A stretch of 64,000 bases of DNA from an uncultured bacterium (GTDB lineage: Bacteria > Cyanobacteriota > Vampirovibrionia > Gastranaerophilales > Gastranaerophilaceae), in assembly GCA_902462155.1 (NCBI GenBank), contig CABQAQ010000001.1, positions 124,001 through 188,000 of the forward strand, written 5' to 3'. Positions 52,242 to 61,207 of this stretch are shown piece after piece (within the stretch, counting starts at the first letter, position 1; each line of letters opens with the position of its first letter). The position numbers were made by a program, and so were the translations under genes. Below the pieces are notes generated by a model. The model saw only the letters and a list, made by a program, of their open reading frames with translations. It was not told the origin of the DNA and did no database searches.

Positions 52242-52838
52242 TTAAAAATCTGATAGATGTTTTCTTATTAGGTCAGACATTTTTACAAGACGTTTTGAAA
52301 CTTCTGATTGAGATATTTTTAGATTTTTAGAAATCTCTTTTTGTTTTGCTTGTTTTATAAATCTTAAAGAAAATAATTCAAGATATTTTTTAGTCGGATC
52401 TTCTTCATTCAATTTTATTATAAAATCAACAATTTTTTCTAGTTCTAGGTTTGTATCAATTTTATTATCAATAATTTCTTGATTAGAATTATCAATATTA
52501 GCCGGATGGTAAAATTCTTGAGAGCGGTTTTTATTTTTGATATTATAAGAATCTTGAATTCCTAGATCTAGAGGTACCGATGTTACTTGTTCATAACCGT
52601 TTTTTGTTCTTCTTATTTTTCCTGAATTTTTTAACACATTTAATATAGAAGTATTTACAACCTTTCGAATGTATCCTTCTATATTTGAAGCATTATTAAC
52701 AGCAGATAAGAATAGATTTAATTTTAAATAAGCTTCATTGCAAAAATCCTCAAGTAAATCCTCGTTACCTAAGTATCTGGGATTTGTTTTTATAAATTTA
52801 TATATATATTCTTTTTGCTTTTCTATTGTATTTAGCAT
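52242..52838 (-). CDS. Alternative sigma factor-like protein (ECF-type)
   Basis: 198 residues. Region 2 is seen as NEDLLEDFCNEAYLKLNLFL with IEGYIRKVVNTSILNVLKNS. A loose linker follows, then a region 4 helix-turn-helix: YLELFSLRFIKQAKQKEISK followed by LKISQSEVSKRLVKMSDL. It is small and lacks regions 1 and 3, which fits extracytoplasmic-function or related cyanobacterial sigma factors. It follows 77 nt after an upstream membrane protein with an anti-sigma-like zinc motif on the same strand, its likely partner. The target genes are unknown. Confidence 0.75.
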   Translation of the reverse strand: MLNTIEKQKEYIYKFIKTNPRYLGNEDLLEDFCNEAYLKLNLFLSAVNNASNIEGYIRKVVNTSILNVLKNSGKIRRTKNGYEQVTSVPLDLGIQDSYNIKNKNRSQEFYHPANIDNSNQEIIDNKIDTNLELEKIVDFIIKLNEEDPTKKYLELFSLRFIKQAKQKEISKNLKISQSEVSKRLVKMSDLIRKHLSDF

Positions 52839-52915
52839 TCATCATACCCCTTTGAAAAAATATTTTAATTATATTTTTTTCTTACAAGAATACTATAGCA
52901 TAAATTTTATTAATA

Positions 52916-54388
52916 TTAAAAATTTATCTGCAAAATTAAGCTAATACCATCAAAATCTTTTAGTTTTGGCAGTTTGATATAATTTAATGTATCATTAAGA
53001 GTTGTTAATATTAACTCATCTACTATTTTTGTGCCACTGGATTCTACTATTTTAGGTTTTGAATAAGTACCCATTTTGGATAGTATAATGTTTACTCTTA
53101 CTTTATCATTATAAACAAAATCATTAATAGCTAAAAAGTCATTTATTAAAGAAAGTTTTAAATTTTTTCCTATATCATTCAAATAATTTCGCAAATAAGG
53201 ATTTTTAGCATCCTCTTCAGCAAGTTCCCACGATATTCCTTTTAAGGATAGTTCTATAGGTTCAAGGCTTTTTTTCTCTTTATCATCATAATTAATTTCG
53301 GGAAATAGTATCTCATTATTTGCAGTGTCAAGACTTTCTAAAGGAGCAGTATTTTCTTGATTATGTGAATAGTTAAAAAATACACCGACACCTGCTAAAA
53401 AAATTACAATAATAGACAATATACTAGAAGCAAAAATTAATTTTTTCTTAGATCTATTCTTAACTTTTGAAAACTTTGATTTTAATTCATTAAATTTTGA
53501 ATTTTTACCTATATTATTAGATTGATTATTTTTATTATTTTCGTCATTATATAATAAATTAATATTGTCAGTATCGATATTATCCCCATTTAGAACGATA
53601 GTAGATAGAGAGTATTTTGTGTTACTTTCATTTGAATTTTCTGAAAATTTATCATAAGAATTTCCTGCAGATACTTTTTGGAGAATAGAATTAATTTTTT
53701 GTTCAATGAAATTAGGAATATTATTTTTATATTTTTTTTCAAGGAGATAATAATTCACTAAAGAGTCTTTGCATTTTATACAAGAATTAAAATGTTTAAT
53801 TAAAGTAAGTTGTAAATTTAAAGATAAATTACCTTCCATCAAGTAAAAAAACAGATGTCGTATTTCGTGTTTATTGGTGCATTCCTGAGAGGGAGAATTA
53901 TTTAAATATTTTATAATATCTTGTTTTAAATTTTGAGGTTTATTTAAAGTATTAGAATCAATAAAAATATAATTATCATTAGAATCAATTTTATTTAAGA
54001 AATTAGAATCAATATGTCCAACAATATTAAATGTATTAGATTTTTTATCAATTTTAGCTATAAGATATAAAGAAGGTTCAATCATAGTTTCAAAATGAAT
54101 TTTAGGCAATAATATAGGTTCATTATCTTCAAAGAAGTAAGAGATTCCTACATTAAGATTATTAAGACTTATATCTACAATTTCATAATTTTCTAAAAAT
54201 TCAGGTATATGAAAAAGAGAAGAGTTTATAGAAAAATTGAAATCTGAGTTTTTATAGAAATTTTTTAGTGCACTTACTAAAGCTAAAGAACAATTTAGCC
54301 TATCTTTTTTGAAATTATCTTTAATAGACTTAGTGTAATTACTTGCAAATTTGAAATCATAATCTGTAATTTTTATTTTAGTTAGCAT
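52916..54388 (-). CDS. Putative membrane anti-sigma protein: DUF1822-like, zinc motif, TM helix, TonB-like C-terminus
   Basis: 490 residues from the ATG at 54388, chosen because GAGGAAA precedes it; the open frame extends 18 codons further. Residues 1-160 resemble cyanobacterial DUF1822 (LNCSLALVSALKNFYK, PSLYLIAKIDKKSNTFNIVG). A zinc anti-sigma-like H-x3-C-x2-C lies at His199, Cys203 and Cys206 (HFNSCIKC). An Asn-rich linker, one membrane helix (about 317-338) and a TonB C-terminal-like fold (about 400-490, KVRVNIILSKMGTYSKPKIV) follow. The topology is cytoplasmic N-terminus and extracytoplasmic C-terminus. It precedes the sigma-like gene by 77 nt, so it probably holds that sigma factor at the membrane and senses a surface signal. 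Confidence 0.7.
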   Translation of the reverse strand: MLTKIKITDYDFKFASNYTKSIKDNFKKDRLNCSLALVSALKNFYKNSDFNFSINSSLFHIPEFLENYEIVDISLNNLNVGISYFFEDNEPILLPKIHFETMIEPSLYLIAKIDKKSNTFNIVGHIDSNFLNKIDSNDNYIFIDSNTLNKPQNLKQDIIKYLNNSPSQECTNKHEIRHLFFYLMEGNLSLNLQLTLIKHFNSCIKCKDSLVNYYLLEKKYKNNIPNFIEQKINSILQKVSAGNSYDKFSENSNESNTKYSLSTIVLNGDNIDTDNINLLYNDENNKNNQSNNIGKNSKFNELKSKFSKVKNRSKKKLIFASSILSIIVIFLAGVGVFFNYSHNQENTAPLESLDTANNEILFPEINYDDKEKKSLEPIELSLKGISWELAEEDAKNPYLRNYLNDIGKNLKLSLINDFLAINDFVYNDKVRVNIILSKMGTYSKPKIVESSGTKIVDELILTTLNDTLNYIKLPKLKDFDGISLILQINF

Positions 54389-54553
54389 ATTTTCCTCATT
54401 TCCCTCATAAAATAAATATAATTCTATAATAATAGAATACAAATAAAATAAAAATATTCCAGATTAATAGATTAATTAATATTGTAAAAATCTTTTTTAT
54501 GAGATATAATTATGAAAACATTTTATTTTATTAAATTATTTTAAGAAGTATTT

Positions 54554-55258
54554 ATGCAAGATATCAATTATAAAAATATATCTATTTTAAGTGATTTTGA
54601 TGGTACAATTACATTAACTGATACTATAAATAAATTTTTGGATATATTTGCAGATAAATCTTGGTTATATATTGAGGAACAATGGAAAAGAGGCGAGATA
54701 GGGTCACAAATTTGTTTACAAAAACAATTTGATCTTATTCCTAAATTGACAGACTCTCAAATTAATAATTTTTGTGATGATATTAAGATAGATGAATCTT
54801 TTTTAGAATTCTATTCTTTTATTAAAGAAAATAATATCCCATTTGCTATTGTAAGTGATGGATTTGATTTTTTTATCGAAAAAATATTAAAAAAAAATAA
54901 TTTATTTGGTATAAAAATTTACTCAAATAATCTATATATTGATGATAATGGAAAATTTAAAGTATCATTTATACAGAACAATTTATCTTGTAAAGTTAAG
55001 TCAGCAAATTGTAAATGCCAAGTGCTAGATTTATATAAAAAAAGTAACAATTATGTTATGTATATAGGAGATGGGTTGTCAGATGTTTGTATCTCAGGTA
55101 AAGTAGATATATTATTTGCAAAAAATTATTTAGCAAACTATTGTAAAGAAAAAAATATAAAATATATTGAATATAATAGATTTGAGGATATAAGAAGAAT
55201 TATAGCGAGGAAAGGTATTAATTATGGTGAATACTCAAGTGAAAATGTTATCGGATAG
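54554..55258 (+). CDS. HAD-family phosphatase (MtnX/SerB-like)
   Basis: 234 residues. HAD motif I is LSDFDGTITLTDT with the nucleophile and acid Asp. Motif II is in IVSDGFDFFIEKIL. Motifs III and IV are IGDGLSDVCISGKVD. The C1 cap is of the phosphoserine phosphatase/MtnX kind. It dephosphorylates a small phosphorylated metabolite; the sequence alone does not tell whether this is methylthioribulose-type, phosphoserine or another ester. It overlaps the aminotransferase by 35 nt and begins a four-gene unit. Confidence 0.8.
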   Translation: MQDINYKNISILSDFDGTITLTDTINKFLDIFADKSWLYIEEQWKRGEIGSQICLQKQFDLIPKLTDSQINNFCDDIKIDESFLEFYSFIKENNIPFAIVSDGFDFFIEKILKKNNLFGIKIYSNNLYIDDNGKFKVSFIQNNLSCKVKSANCKCQVLDLYKKSNNYVMYIGDGLSDVCISGKVDILFAKNYLANYCKEKNIKYIEYNRFEDIRRIIARKGINYGEYSSENVIG

Positions 55259-56609
55259 TGAAATAAGAGAGCTGGATAAGCAATATTGTTCTTGGGGTGA
55301 TACTGCTCATTATAGTAAAAATCCGAAGATTTTTCGAAATTGCGAAGGTTCTTATATGTATGATTCAGAAGATATACCATATTTAGATTTACAAATGTGG
55401 TATGCAACTTGTAATTTGGGGTATAAAAATAAACGTGTATCAGAGGCTGTTATTGACCAAATTAATACTATGCCGGGTATTGCACCTAAATTTATATACG
55501 ATTATAAAGTGTTATTATCTCAAAAAATAGCTAATTCTTGTGAAAAAAGATTTAATGAAAAAGGACGAGTACATTTTAATGTAGGTGGAGCCCAAGCTAT
55601 TGAGGATGCGTTAAAAATTATACGTAATTATACCGGAAAAACTCGTATGTTTGCTTTTATGGGCGGATATCACGGTAGAACTTTAGGTGCTGCAGCTATT
55701 ACTTCTAGTTATAGGTATCGTGAACCATATGGTAATTTTGCTGATAGAGCACATTTTGTTCCATTCCCTTATTGTTTTAGATGTCATTATGGTAAAAATT
55801 GTGAAAATTGTGATTTCTATTGTGTAAAACAGTTTGCTAAAAATTTTGAAAATGAGTATCATTCTTTTTATGATAGAGCAAATAAAAATTGCGAATTTTC
55901 AGCTTTTATATGTGAACCTCTTTTAGGAACAGGCGGATATATTGTTCCTCCTAAAGGATACTTTAAAGAATTGAAAAAAGTACTTGATGAATATAATATA
56001 GTTTTTGCTGTAGATGAGATCCAAATGGGGTTATATCGTACAGGTAAGTTGTGGGCTATTGAGCATTTTGGTGTAGTTCCTGATTTAATGACATTTGGAA
56101 AGTCGTTGACAAATGGACTTAATCCTTTAGGTGGTTTATGGGCAAAAGAAAAATTGATCTCTCCAGATGTATTTCCTCCAGGAAGAGCACATTCTACTTA
56201 CTCTTCTAACCCTATTGGAACTCGTGCAGGATATGAAGTTATGTCAATTTTGGAAGAAGAAAACTTTGAATCTTCTGTTAAACAAAAAGGTCAAAAATTT
56301 TTATTAGGACTTGAATCGTTAAAATTGAAATACGATTTCGTTGGTGATGTTTCCGGCCTTGGGTTGGCTTTAAGAATTGAAATTACCGAAAATGATGGAT
56401 TTACTCCAAATAAAAAGTTATGTGATCAACTTCAAGAAGAAGCTCTTAAAGGTGATTTAGTCTATAATGGTAAAAAATGCGGTTTAGTTTTAAATAATGG
56501 TGGATATTATAAAAATATAATTACCGTAGTACCATCTTTATATATAAAAGATGAAGAAATAGATATGGCTATTGAGCTTTTAGATCAATTGTTTTCGAGG
56601 TTTGATTAA
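55224..56609 (+). CDS. Class III PLP-dependent aminotransferase with a Cys-rich insert
   Basis: 461 residues from the ATG at 55224, supported by AGGAAAGG upstream. Class III features are HFNVGGAQAIEDALKI, MGGYHGRTLGAA, FAVDEIQMGLYRTGKLWA and the PLP Lys293 in TFGKSLTNGLNPLGGLWA, then HSTYSSNPIGTRAG. A CxxC-x5-CxxC-x3-C cluster (Cys184, 187, 193, 196, 200) lies between the PLP residues, as in some GABA-type aminotransferases where it can bind metal. The substrate is likely an omega-amine or amino acid, not determinable. It shares the unit with a HAD phosphatase and a hydrolase. Confidence 0.87.
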   Translation: MVNTQVKMLSDSEIRELDKQYCSWGDTAHYSKNPKIFRNCEGSYMYDSEDIPYLDLQMWYATCNLGYKNKRVSEAVIDQINTMPGIAPKFIYDYKVLLSQKIANSCEKRFNEKGRVHFNVGGAQAIEDALKIIRNYTGKTRMFAFMGGYHGRTLGAAAITSSYRYREPYGNFADRAHFVPFPYCFRCHYGKNCENCDFYCVKQFAKNFENEYHSFYDRANKNCEFSAFICEPLLGTGGYIVPPKGYFKELKKVLDEYNIVFAVDEIQMGLYRTGKLWAIEHFGVVPDLMTFGKSLTNGLNPLGGLWAKEKLISPDVFPPGRAHSTYSSNPIGTRAGYEVMSILEEENFESSVKQKGQKFLLGLESLKLKYDFVGDVSGLGLALRIEITENDGFTPNKKLCDQLQEEALKGDLVYNGKKCGLVLNNGGYYKNIITVVPSLYIKDEEIDMAIELLDQLFSRFD

Positions 56610-56612
56610 ATA

Positions 56613-57464
56613 GTGTTCAATTCACCTGATTTAGATTTTGAGTTTATTCATAAAGTCGAAGATGATAAGTCTAAGATTGATAATGCTATATTGTTATTTC
56701 ATGGCTTAACCGGTAGTACCTTTGAAATGAAAAAGTATGGTCAATATTTATATAAACAAGGCTATGATGTATATGCATATTGTCTTCCCGGGCACGGAGC
56801 AGATTCGGTATCTATTAAGAACGTAACTTGGTTGGATTGGGTGAATTTTTCTTTTGATAAATTAGATTCTCTTAAAAAAAAATATAATAAAGTTTTCTTG
56901 GCAGGTTTGTGTTTAGGGGCAGTTATCTCTCTTGTGTTAGAACAGATGTACCCATCTTATGTAAGTGGTATTATATCTTTATCTACTACATTATTTCTTG
57001 ATGGTTGGACGATTCCTTGGTATAATTTTTTAATGCCTCTTGGGTTAAATACGATTATGAGATTTTATTATACTTTCCCAGAAAGAGAGCCTTATGGAAT
57101 AAAGAATGAATCTAAAAGAAGAAGTATACAGAAATTAATGAGTAAAAATACAGTAGCAATGGATAATTACCCATTATGCTGTGTCTATGAACTATTAAAA
57201 ATGTCAAAATTTGCAAGAAAAAATATGCAAAAGGTTAAATGTCCTATATTAATAATTCATTCAAAAGAGGATGATCTTACTAGTGTTAAAAGCGCATATT
57301 GTGTATATAATAATGTATCTTCTACTGAAAAAAAGATTATTATTCTTGAAAATAGTTATCATTTAATGCTATATGATAATGAAAAAGATCGTGTTTATAA
57401 TGAATCTTTATTGTTTTTAAATAATATAGTTTGTGATGGTAAGGTTTTAAAAAATGCTAGCTAA
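56613..57464 (+). CDS. Alpha/beta hydrolase with Cys nucleophile (GLCLG elbow)
   Basis: 283 residues, GTG start at 56613. The oxyanion region is LLFHGLTGSTFEM (His30). The nucleophile elbow is FLAGLCLGAVISL, where Cys100 takes the place of Ser in GxSxG. The acid is likely Asp220 or Asp221 in HSKEDDLTS, and His250 in LENSYHLMLYDN completes the triad. The fold resembles monoacylglycerol-lipase/carboxylesterase proteins. A Cys nucleophile occurs in dienelactone hydrolases and thioesterase-like enzymes, so the reaction may be an acyl or thioester hydrolysis or transfer. It lies 3 nt after the aminotransferase and overlaps the membrane-protein gene by 11 nt. Confidence 0.83.
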   Translation: MFNSPDLDFEFIHKVEDDKSKIDNAILLFHGLTGSTFEMKKYGQYLYKQGYDVYAYCLPGHGADSVSIKNVTWLDWVNFSFDKLDSLKKKYNKVFLAGLCLGAVISLVLEQMYPSYVSGIISLSTTLFLDGWTIPWYNFLMPLGLNTIMRFYYTFPEREPYGIKNESKRRSIQKLMSKNTVAMDNYPLCCVYELLKMSKFARKNMQKVKCPILIIHSKEDDLTSVKSAYCVYNNVSSTEKKIIILENSYHLMLYDNEKDRVYNESLLFLNNIVCDGKVLKNAS

Positions 57465-57789
57465 TTTATTTATTATTATAAACATCATACTTATTTTAGG
57501 ATTTATTTTGGGGCAATTATATTTTTTCAAATCTAATAAACCTAAAATTATTGCTATCTTTTCTGTAATTATATCTTTAGTCTTATTTTGTTACTTATTG
57601 TTTATAATTTTACTATCAATACAATCTATATTTCTTCATAAATTTTTTAATTTAATTCTTTTACCTTTTATATTCACTCCATTTGTTATTGGAAAAATAG
57701 CTAACTATAAACAAATAGATTTTTATGCTTATTTACAGAATTTATCTTTTGTTTTAAGCCTTATTTTGGCAATTTTTTTGTATAAATAG
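57454..57789 (+). CDS. Small integral membrane protein (111 residues)
   Basis: 111 residues with about four hydrophobic helices (MLANLFIIINIILILGFILG, IIAIFSVIISLVLFCYLLFI, FFNLILLPFIFTPFVIGKI, LQNLSFVLSLILAIFLYK). Few charged residues and no known domain are visible. Its start overlaps the hydrolase gene by 11 nt, so it is the last gene of the HAD-aminotransferase-hydrolase unit. It may anchor or serve the same pathway, but no function is supported. Confidence 0.68.
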   Translation: MLANLFIIINIILILGFILGQLYFFKSNKPKIIAIFSVIISLVLFCYLLFIILLSIQSIFLHKFFNLILLPFIFTPFVIGKIANYKQIDFYAYLQNLSFVLSLILAIFLYK

Positions 57790-57927
57790 ATTTAATTTAT
57801 ATTTTGTATTTATGTATTATATTTTTAATTAACATTTATTTACATATATTACTGTAAAAGTAAATAAATTTAAGTGAAAAGTTTTAATATATATATAAAG
57901 TGTGTATAAGAAAAGGGAGAATAAATA

Positions 57928-59037
57928 ATGAATTATGTAGGAAATAATTTAAATTATGCAATGCCAGCACCAGCATTTGGAAATAACTTAAATTATAATG
58001 GTTCTTTTACAAATAATATTCCAAATAATTCTATATTTTTTGGGGCTAATAATATAGATGAAGAAAATTCTAAAAAAAATAATAAATTAGGTTCAATAAC
58101 TTTAGCAACATTACTTGTATCAGGTATTGGTTTTGCAGCGTATGCTATGTACGGAAAAAATAATGGAGGAAATTGGGCAAGTAAGTTCTATGATAATGCC
58201 AAGGATTATATAATGGATAAAATGCAAGCGTTAGGTCTTATAAAAAATGCAAGTAAACAAGTCCCAGATCAGATAGATTCTAAATCTTTAGTTAAAAGAG
58301 CTAACGAATTAGCACAATTACAAATTAAAAATAATGATACTGATTATTCTAACGAAATTCAAGAATTAAGATCAAATATTTCTCAATTTTATCAATCAAA
58401 GATTGCAAAATTTGATCAAAAACAATTAGCAACTAAAGATCTATTAGAATTTTTATCAAATTCCACAGATGATTTCCAATCGGCGATAAAAGGAACATAT
58501 TTAGAAAAAGCTATTTCTTCTATTGATGGAAAAAATATAAAGTTTAATGAAGAATTTTTAAAACAAAATTCACAAGGAAGAAGATTATTAAATAATTTAG
58601 AGTCTAAAAAGGGTAAATCTTCTTTTACTATTGATGATATGAAGAAATTCTTTAATTCTGAAATAGATCATTATGTAACAAAAAAAGAAAATTTAGTTAA
58701 AAATAATGCATCTATCTTAAGTAGTAATAGTTTACAAGATCTAGCAGATCTAGCTAATTATAAAAAAATAAGCTTTGAAACTAAATTAGCTGAAAATATT
58801 TCCAAAATTAAAACACAAGACGACTTACAGACTTTACTACAGAAAGCTGATAAATTCTCTGAAGATGCTTCTGATGTTGATATTCGTTCATTAAAAGAAA
58901 AGATTTTATCAGAGTTTAAATCATCTAATAAAAATATAAAATTTACAAATGACTTCTTAAATAACTTAAAAGCAGAAAATTTAATAAAAAGACAAGGCAA
59001 AAGAAAATGGTCAGTTGTTTTCTCTAGAGTATGTTAG
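57928..59037 (+). CDS. Hypothetical membrane protein with N-terminal FG motifs
   Basis: 369 residues. Asn-rich N-terminus with PAPAFGNN (14-20) and SIFFGANN (35-42), then one membrane helix (about 56-75, SITLATLLVSGIGFAAYAMY). A long helical Lys/Gln/Ser-rich part follows to the end and looks like a coiled-coil or helical bundle (ELAQLQIKNN, SNISQFYQSKIAKFDQKQLA). It ends KWSVVFSRVC. GGGAGAATAAATA before the ATG is a good ribosome-binding site. No family was recognised. The FG motifs match the odd N-termini of the GlgC- and GlgA-like proteins. Confidence 0.65.
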   Translation: MNYVGNNLNYAMPAPAFGNNLNYNGSFTNNIPNNSIFFGANNIDEENSKKNNKLGSITLATLLVSGIGFAAYAMYGKNNGGNWASKFYDNAKDYIMDKMQALGLIKNASKQVPDQIDSKSLVKRANELAQLQIKNNDTDYSNEIQELRSNISQFYQSKIAKFDQKQLATKDLLEFLSNSTDDFQSAIKGTYLEKAISSIDGKNIKFNEEFLKQNSQGRRLLNNLESKKGKSSFTIDDMKKFFNSEIDHYVTKKENLVKNNASILSSNSLQDLADLANYKKISFETKLAENISKIKTQDDLQTLLQKADKFSEDASDVDIRSLKEKILSEFKSSNKNIKFTNDFLNNLKAENLIKRQGKRKWSVVFSRVC

Positions 59038-59086
59038 TCTTAAAATTTTAAGCTTAAAATAAAATTTTTCGTATCGTAAAATCATA

Positions 59087-59120
59087 GGAGTATTAATTAT
59101 AATTAATACTCCTTTTTTTT
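59087..59120 (+). terminator. Intrinsic terminator after the FG-motif membrane protein
   Basis: A 26-nt perfect palindrome, GGAGTATTAATTA followed by TAATTAATACTCC (59087-59112), then eight T residues (59113-59120). Confidence 0.9.
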
Positions 59121-59148
59121 ATTGACATAGCTTTTTTATTATAACTTT

Positions 59149-60828
59149 TTATATTTTATTAAGCTCATTTAAAGCTTGTTGTGGATCCCACATCTGTTGG
59201 TTTATATGTCTAAAACCACTTCCAAGTAAACGAATATTTTGTAATATGCTACTTTGATCCAAGCCTTGATTTATCATTTCAGTTACAGTATCATTGAGAA
59301 GAAATTTTACATCAAAAGAGGTTGCATTTAATGTTTCTCTTAAAATAGTATTAGCTCTATTATATAGAGTAATATTGGTACTATTCATATTATTATTATT
59401 TATACTTGCACTATATTCAAGTTGATTATTTAAATCAGGATAATATTTTTTTAAATTTTGAATTCCATTTTCTTCTTTATATTCAAAAATTATATTATTA
59501 TCTTCATTATAATATTTGAAATTAGTAGGAGAACCTTCAATACGATTTCCGTCCTGATCTAAGTCTATAATAGGTGATTCTTGTAATTCATTAAGAGGTA
59601 AATCAAAAAGGAAATCTAAGTCATTTTTTAAAGTTTTAATATTCTGTTGATTTAGAATCAGATCTCGATTACTTAAATTATTTAAGTTCATTAGATTAGA
59701 AGAATATCCTTGATTATTATAATTTATGGATGCTTCTATTGAGAATAATGATTCAAGATCTTGTTTAGTTTGATTAAAAGGTAAATTTTGATTATTCAGT
59801 AAATGTATATTATTTCCGACCTTATCATATACAATATCTAAATCAGGAGTTAAATATTGTATAAATTTATGAGAAATTAAGTTATTATTATTATCAAATT
59901 CAACTTCTTGTCCTACTCTTCGATCATTCCTATGGGTATCAAAATTACTCCAATGAGCTTTAGCCGGTGCAAATTTAATTGATTTTGAATTATCTGTTTT
60001 TATTAAAGATGTAAGAAAGTTAGGTCTATTAAATATATTTAGTTCAGTAGTAGTATTTGTTTTTCTATATTGAAATTGATCCATATATCTTAGTTCAATA
60101 TTATTAAGAAAAGGATCTTTTATTGCTGTTAAACCATTTAAAGATAGTTCCGCATTATTAGTTAAATAAAGATTAGAATCATTGAAAGAAAAACAATTTG
60201 TGTATGGATTCATTAGGTCATTTTGATTATTTAATAATACGTCTTGTAAAGAAGCTAACGAATCATTATATTCAGTTTCGGAGGCATTGATGTAACCCTG
60301 TAAATCTACAGGTAAATTTGGCAAATTTCCACTATATAAAATGTGATTATTAGTTACTATTGAATTAATTTCATTTGTAAGATTAGTGAATGCTCTTAAT
60401 TCCGGTAAATTTTCAGGTGCGGTATTAACATTATCATAAAACATAGCTCTAGTTCCATGTAGTACATTTGAATCAGCTAATAGATCAAGAGAATGTTGTT
60501 GATTTGAATATACCCTGGCATCTGGTCGCATCAATTCTCTATTTACAGGTTGGAAATTATTTTGTTGCTCTATTATAGGTTGATTGATCCTAACTTGATT
60601 TATCCTAGCTTGCAAATTTTGTTGTTCTAAGACTGGCATGTTTACTTGTAGTGGTATTTCTGGTGGTGCAGGTATTTGTTGTGGATTTGCCACTTGTGCA
60701 TTCTGTTGTAACGCATTAGCTTCAACTTGTGCCGCTTGTTGACCTACCTGTCTTGCTCTAATTTGTTGTAAATTTTGATTTCCTCCAAGTCGATGTCCTT
60801 GCCCTTGAAATCTGTTAATGTTATGCAT
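59149..60828 (-). CDS. Hypothetical 559-residue protein with Gln/Asn-rich N-terminus
   Basis: 559 residues. The first about 115 residues are highly Gln/Asn/Pro-rich (QQIRARQVGQQAAQVEANAL, PQQIPAPPEIPL), probably disordered. The rest is Asn/Leu-rich with segments like IDLDQDGNRIEGSPTNFKYY and NIIFEYKEENGIQNL, possibly beta-rich; a Ca2+-like DLDQDGN loop is visible. No signal peptide or membrane span. The ATG at 60828 follows AAGGAGA. A promoter (TTGACA-16-TATACT) precedes it and a 149-bp repeat lies just beyond. No family was recognised; a secreted or surface role is only a guess. Confidence 0.65.
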   Translation of the reverse strand: MHNINRFQGQGHRLGGNQNLQQIRARQVGQQAAQVEANALQQNAQVANPQQIPAPPEIPLQVNMPVLEQQNLQARINQVRINQPIIEQQNNFQPVNRELMRPDARVYSNQQHSLDLLADSNVLHGTRAMFYDNVNTAPENLPELRAFTNLTNEINSIVTNNHILYSGNLPNLPVDLQGYINASETEYNDSLASLQDVLLNNQNDLMNPYTNCFSFNDSNLYLTNNAELSLNGLTAIKDPFLNNIELRYMDQFQYRKTNTTTELNIFNRPNFLTSLIKTDNSKSIKFAPAKAHWSNFDTHRNDRRVGQEVEFDNNNNLISHKFIQYLTPDLDIVYDKVGNNIHLLNNQNLPFNQTKQDLESLFSIEASINYNNQGYSSNLMNLNNLSNRDLILNQQNIKTLKNDLDFLFDLPLNELQESPIIDLDQDGNRIEGSPTNFKYYNEDNNIIFEYKEENGIQNLKKYYPDLNNQLEYSASINNNNMNSTNITLYNRANTILRETLNATSFDVKFLLNDTVTEMINQGLDQSSILQNIRLLGSGFRHINQQMWDPQQALNELNKI

Positions 60829-60876
60829 GTTTAATTCTCCTTATTGTAAACTTATATATAAATATATTATATATAA

Positions 60877-60904
60877 AGTATATAATATAAATAAAATTGT
60901 CAAA
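60877..60904 (-). promoter_or_regulatory. Promoter of the 559-residue protein gene
   Basis: Minus-strand TTGACA (60899-60904), a 16-nt spacer and TATACT (60877-60882). This is the best -35 hexamer seen in the window. The repeat copy at 60920-61068 ends 15 nt upstream of it. Confidence 0.65.
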
Positions 60905-60919
60905 AAAAAATAAAAATGT

Positions 60920-61068
60920 TTAATATTTTGTAACATAATAAGTCTGGGTGAAATCAAAAAGCAATCGAAGCACTAAAACATTGAAGTTTTTGTTTTGGTA
61001 TCATATAATTAAAAATTTCCATTGACTATTATTAATTCAATCTTCAACGTATGCGATTTTTTTCTGTT
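60920..61068. repeat. 149-bp direct repeat, copy 1
   Basis: This block is about 97% identical to 63851-64000, with four substitutions and one single-base indel. It lies upstream (minus strand) of the 559-residue protein gene. Both copies contain a plus-strand TTGAAG-17-TATAAT promoter-like pair and, on the minus strand, TTGAAG and CTTCAA segments that could base-pair. It contains no ORF and no target-site signature of an insertion sequence. The rest of the 60829-61207 gap holds only the promoter and the terminator listed. Confidence 0.9.
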
Positions 61069-61170
61069 ATTGTATTAAAATCAGTCCTGTATTGATTCTG
61101 CTATATTTGAGATTAGTGTTTCGATTACTTTTTGAACTTGTTTATTTTATTCTCTTAGCTCTCTTAATAA

Positions 61171-61200
61171 AATATTCACCTATAAAAATAGGTGAATATT
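61171..61200 (-). terminator. Terminator after the calpain-like gene
   Basis: AATATTCACCTA (61171-61182) pairs with TAGGTGAATATT (61189-61200). The minus-strand T-tract is modest. Confidence 0.7.
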
Positions 61201-61207
61201 CTTCCCT

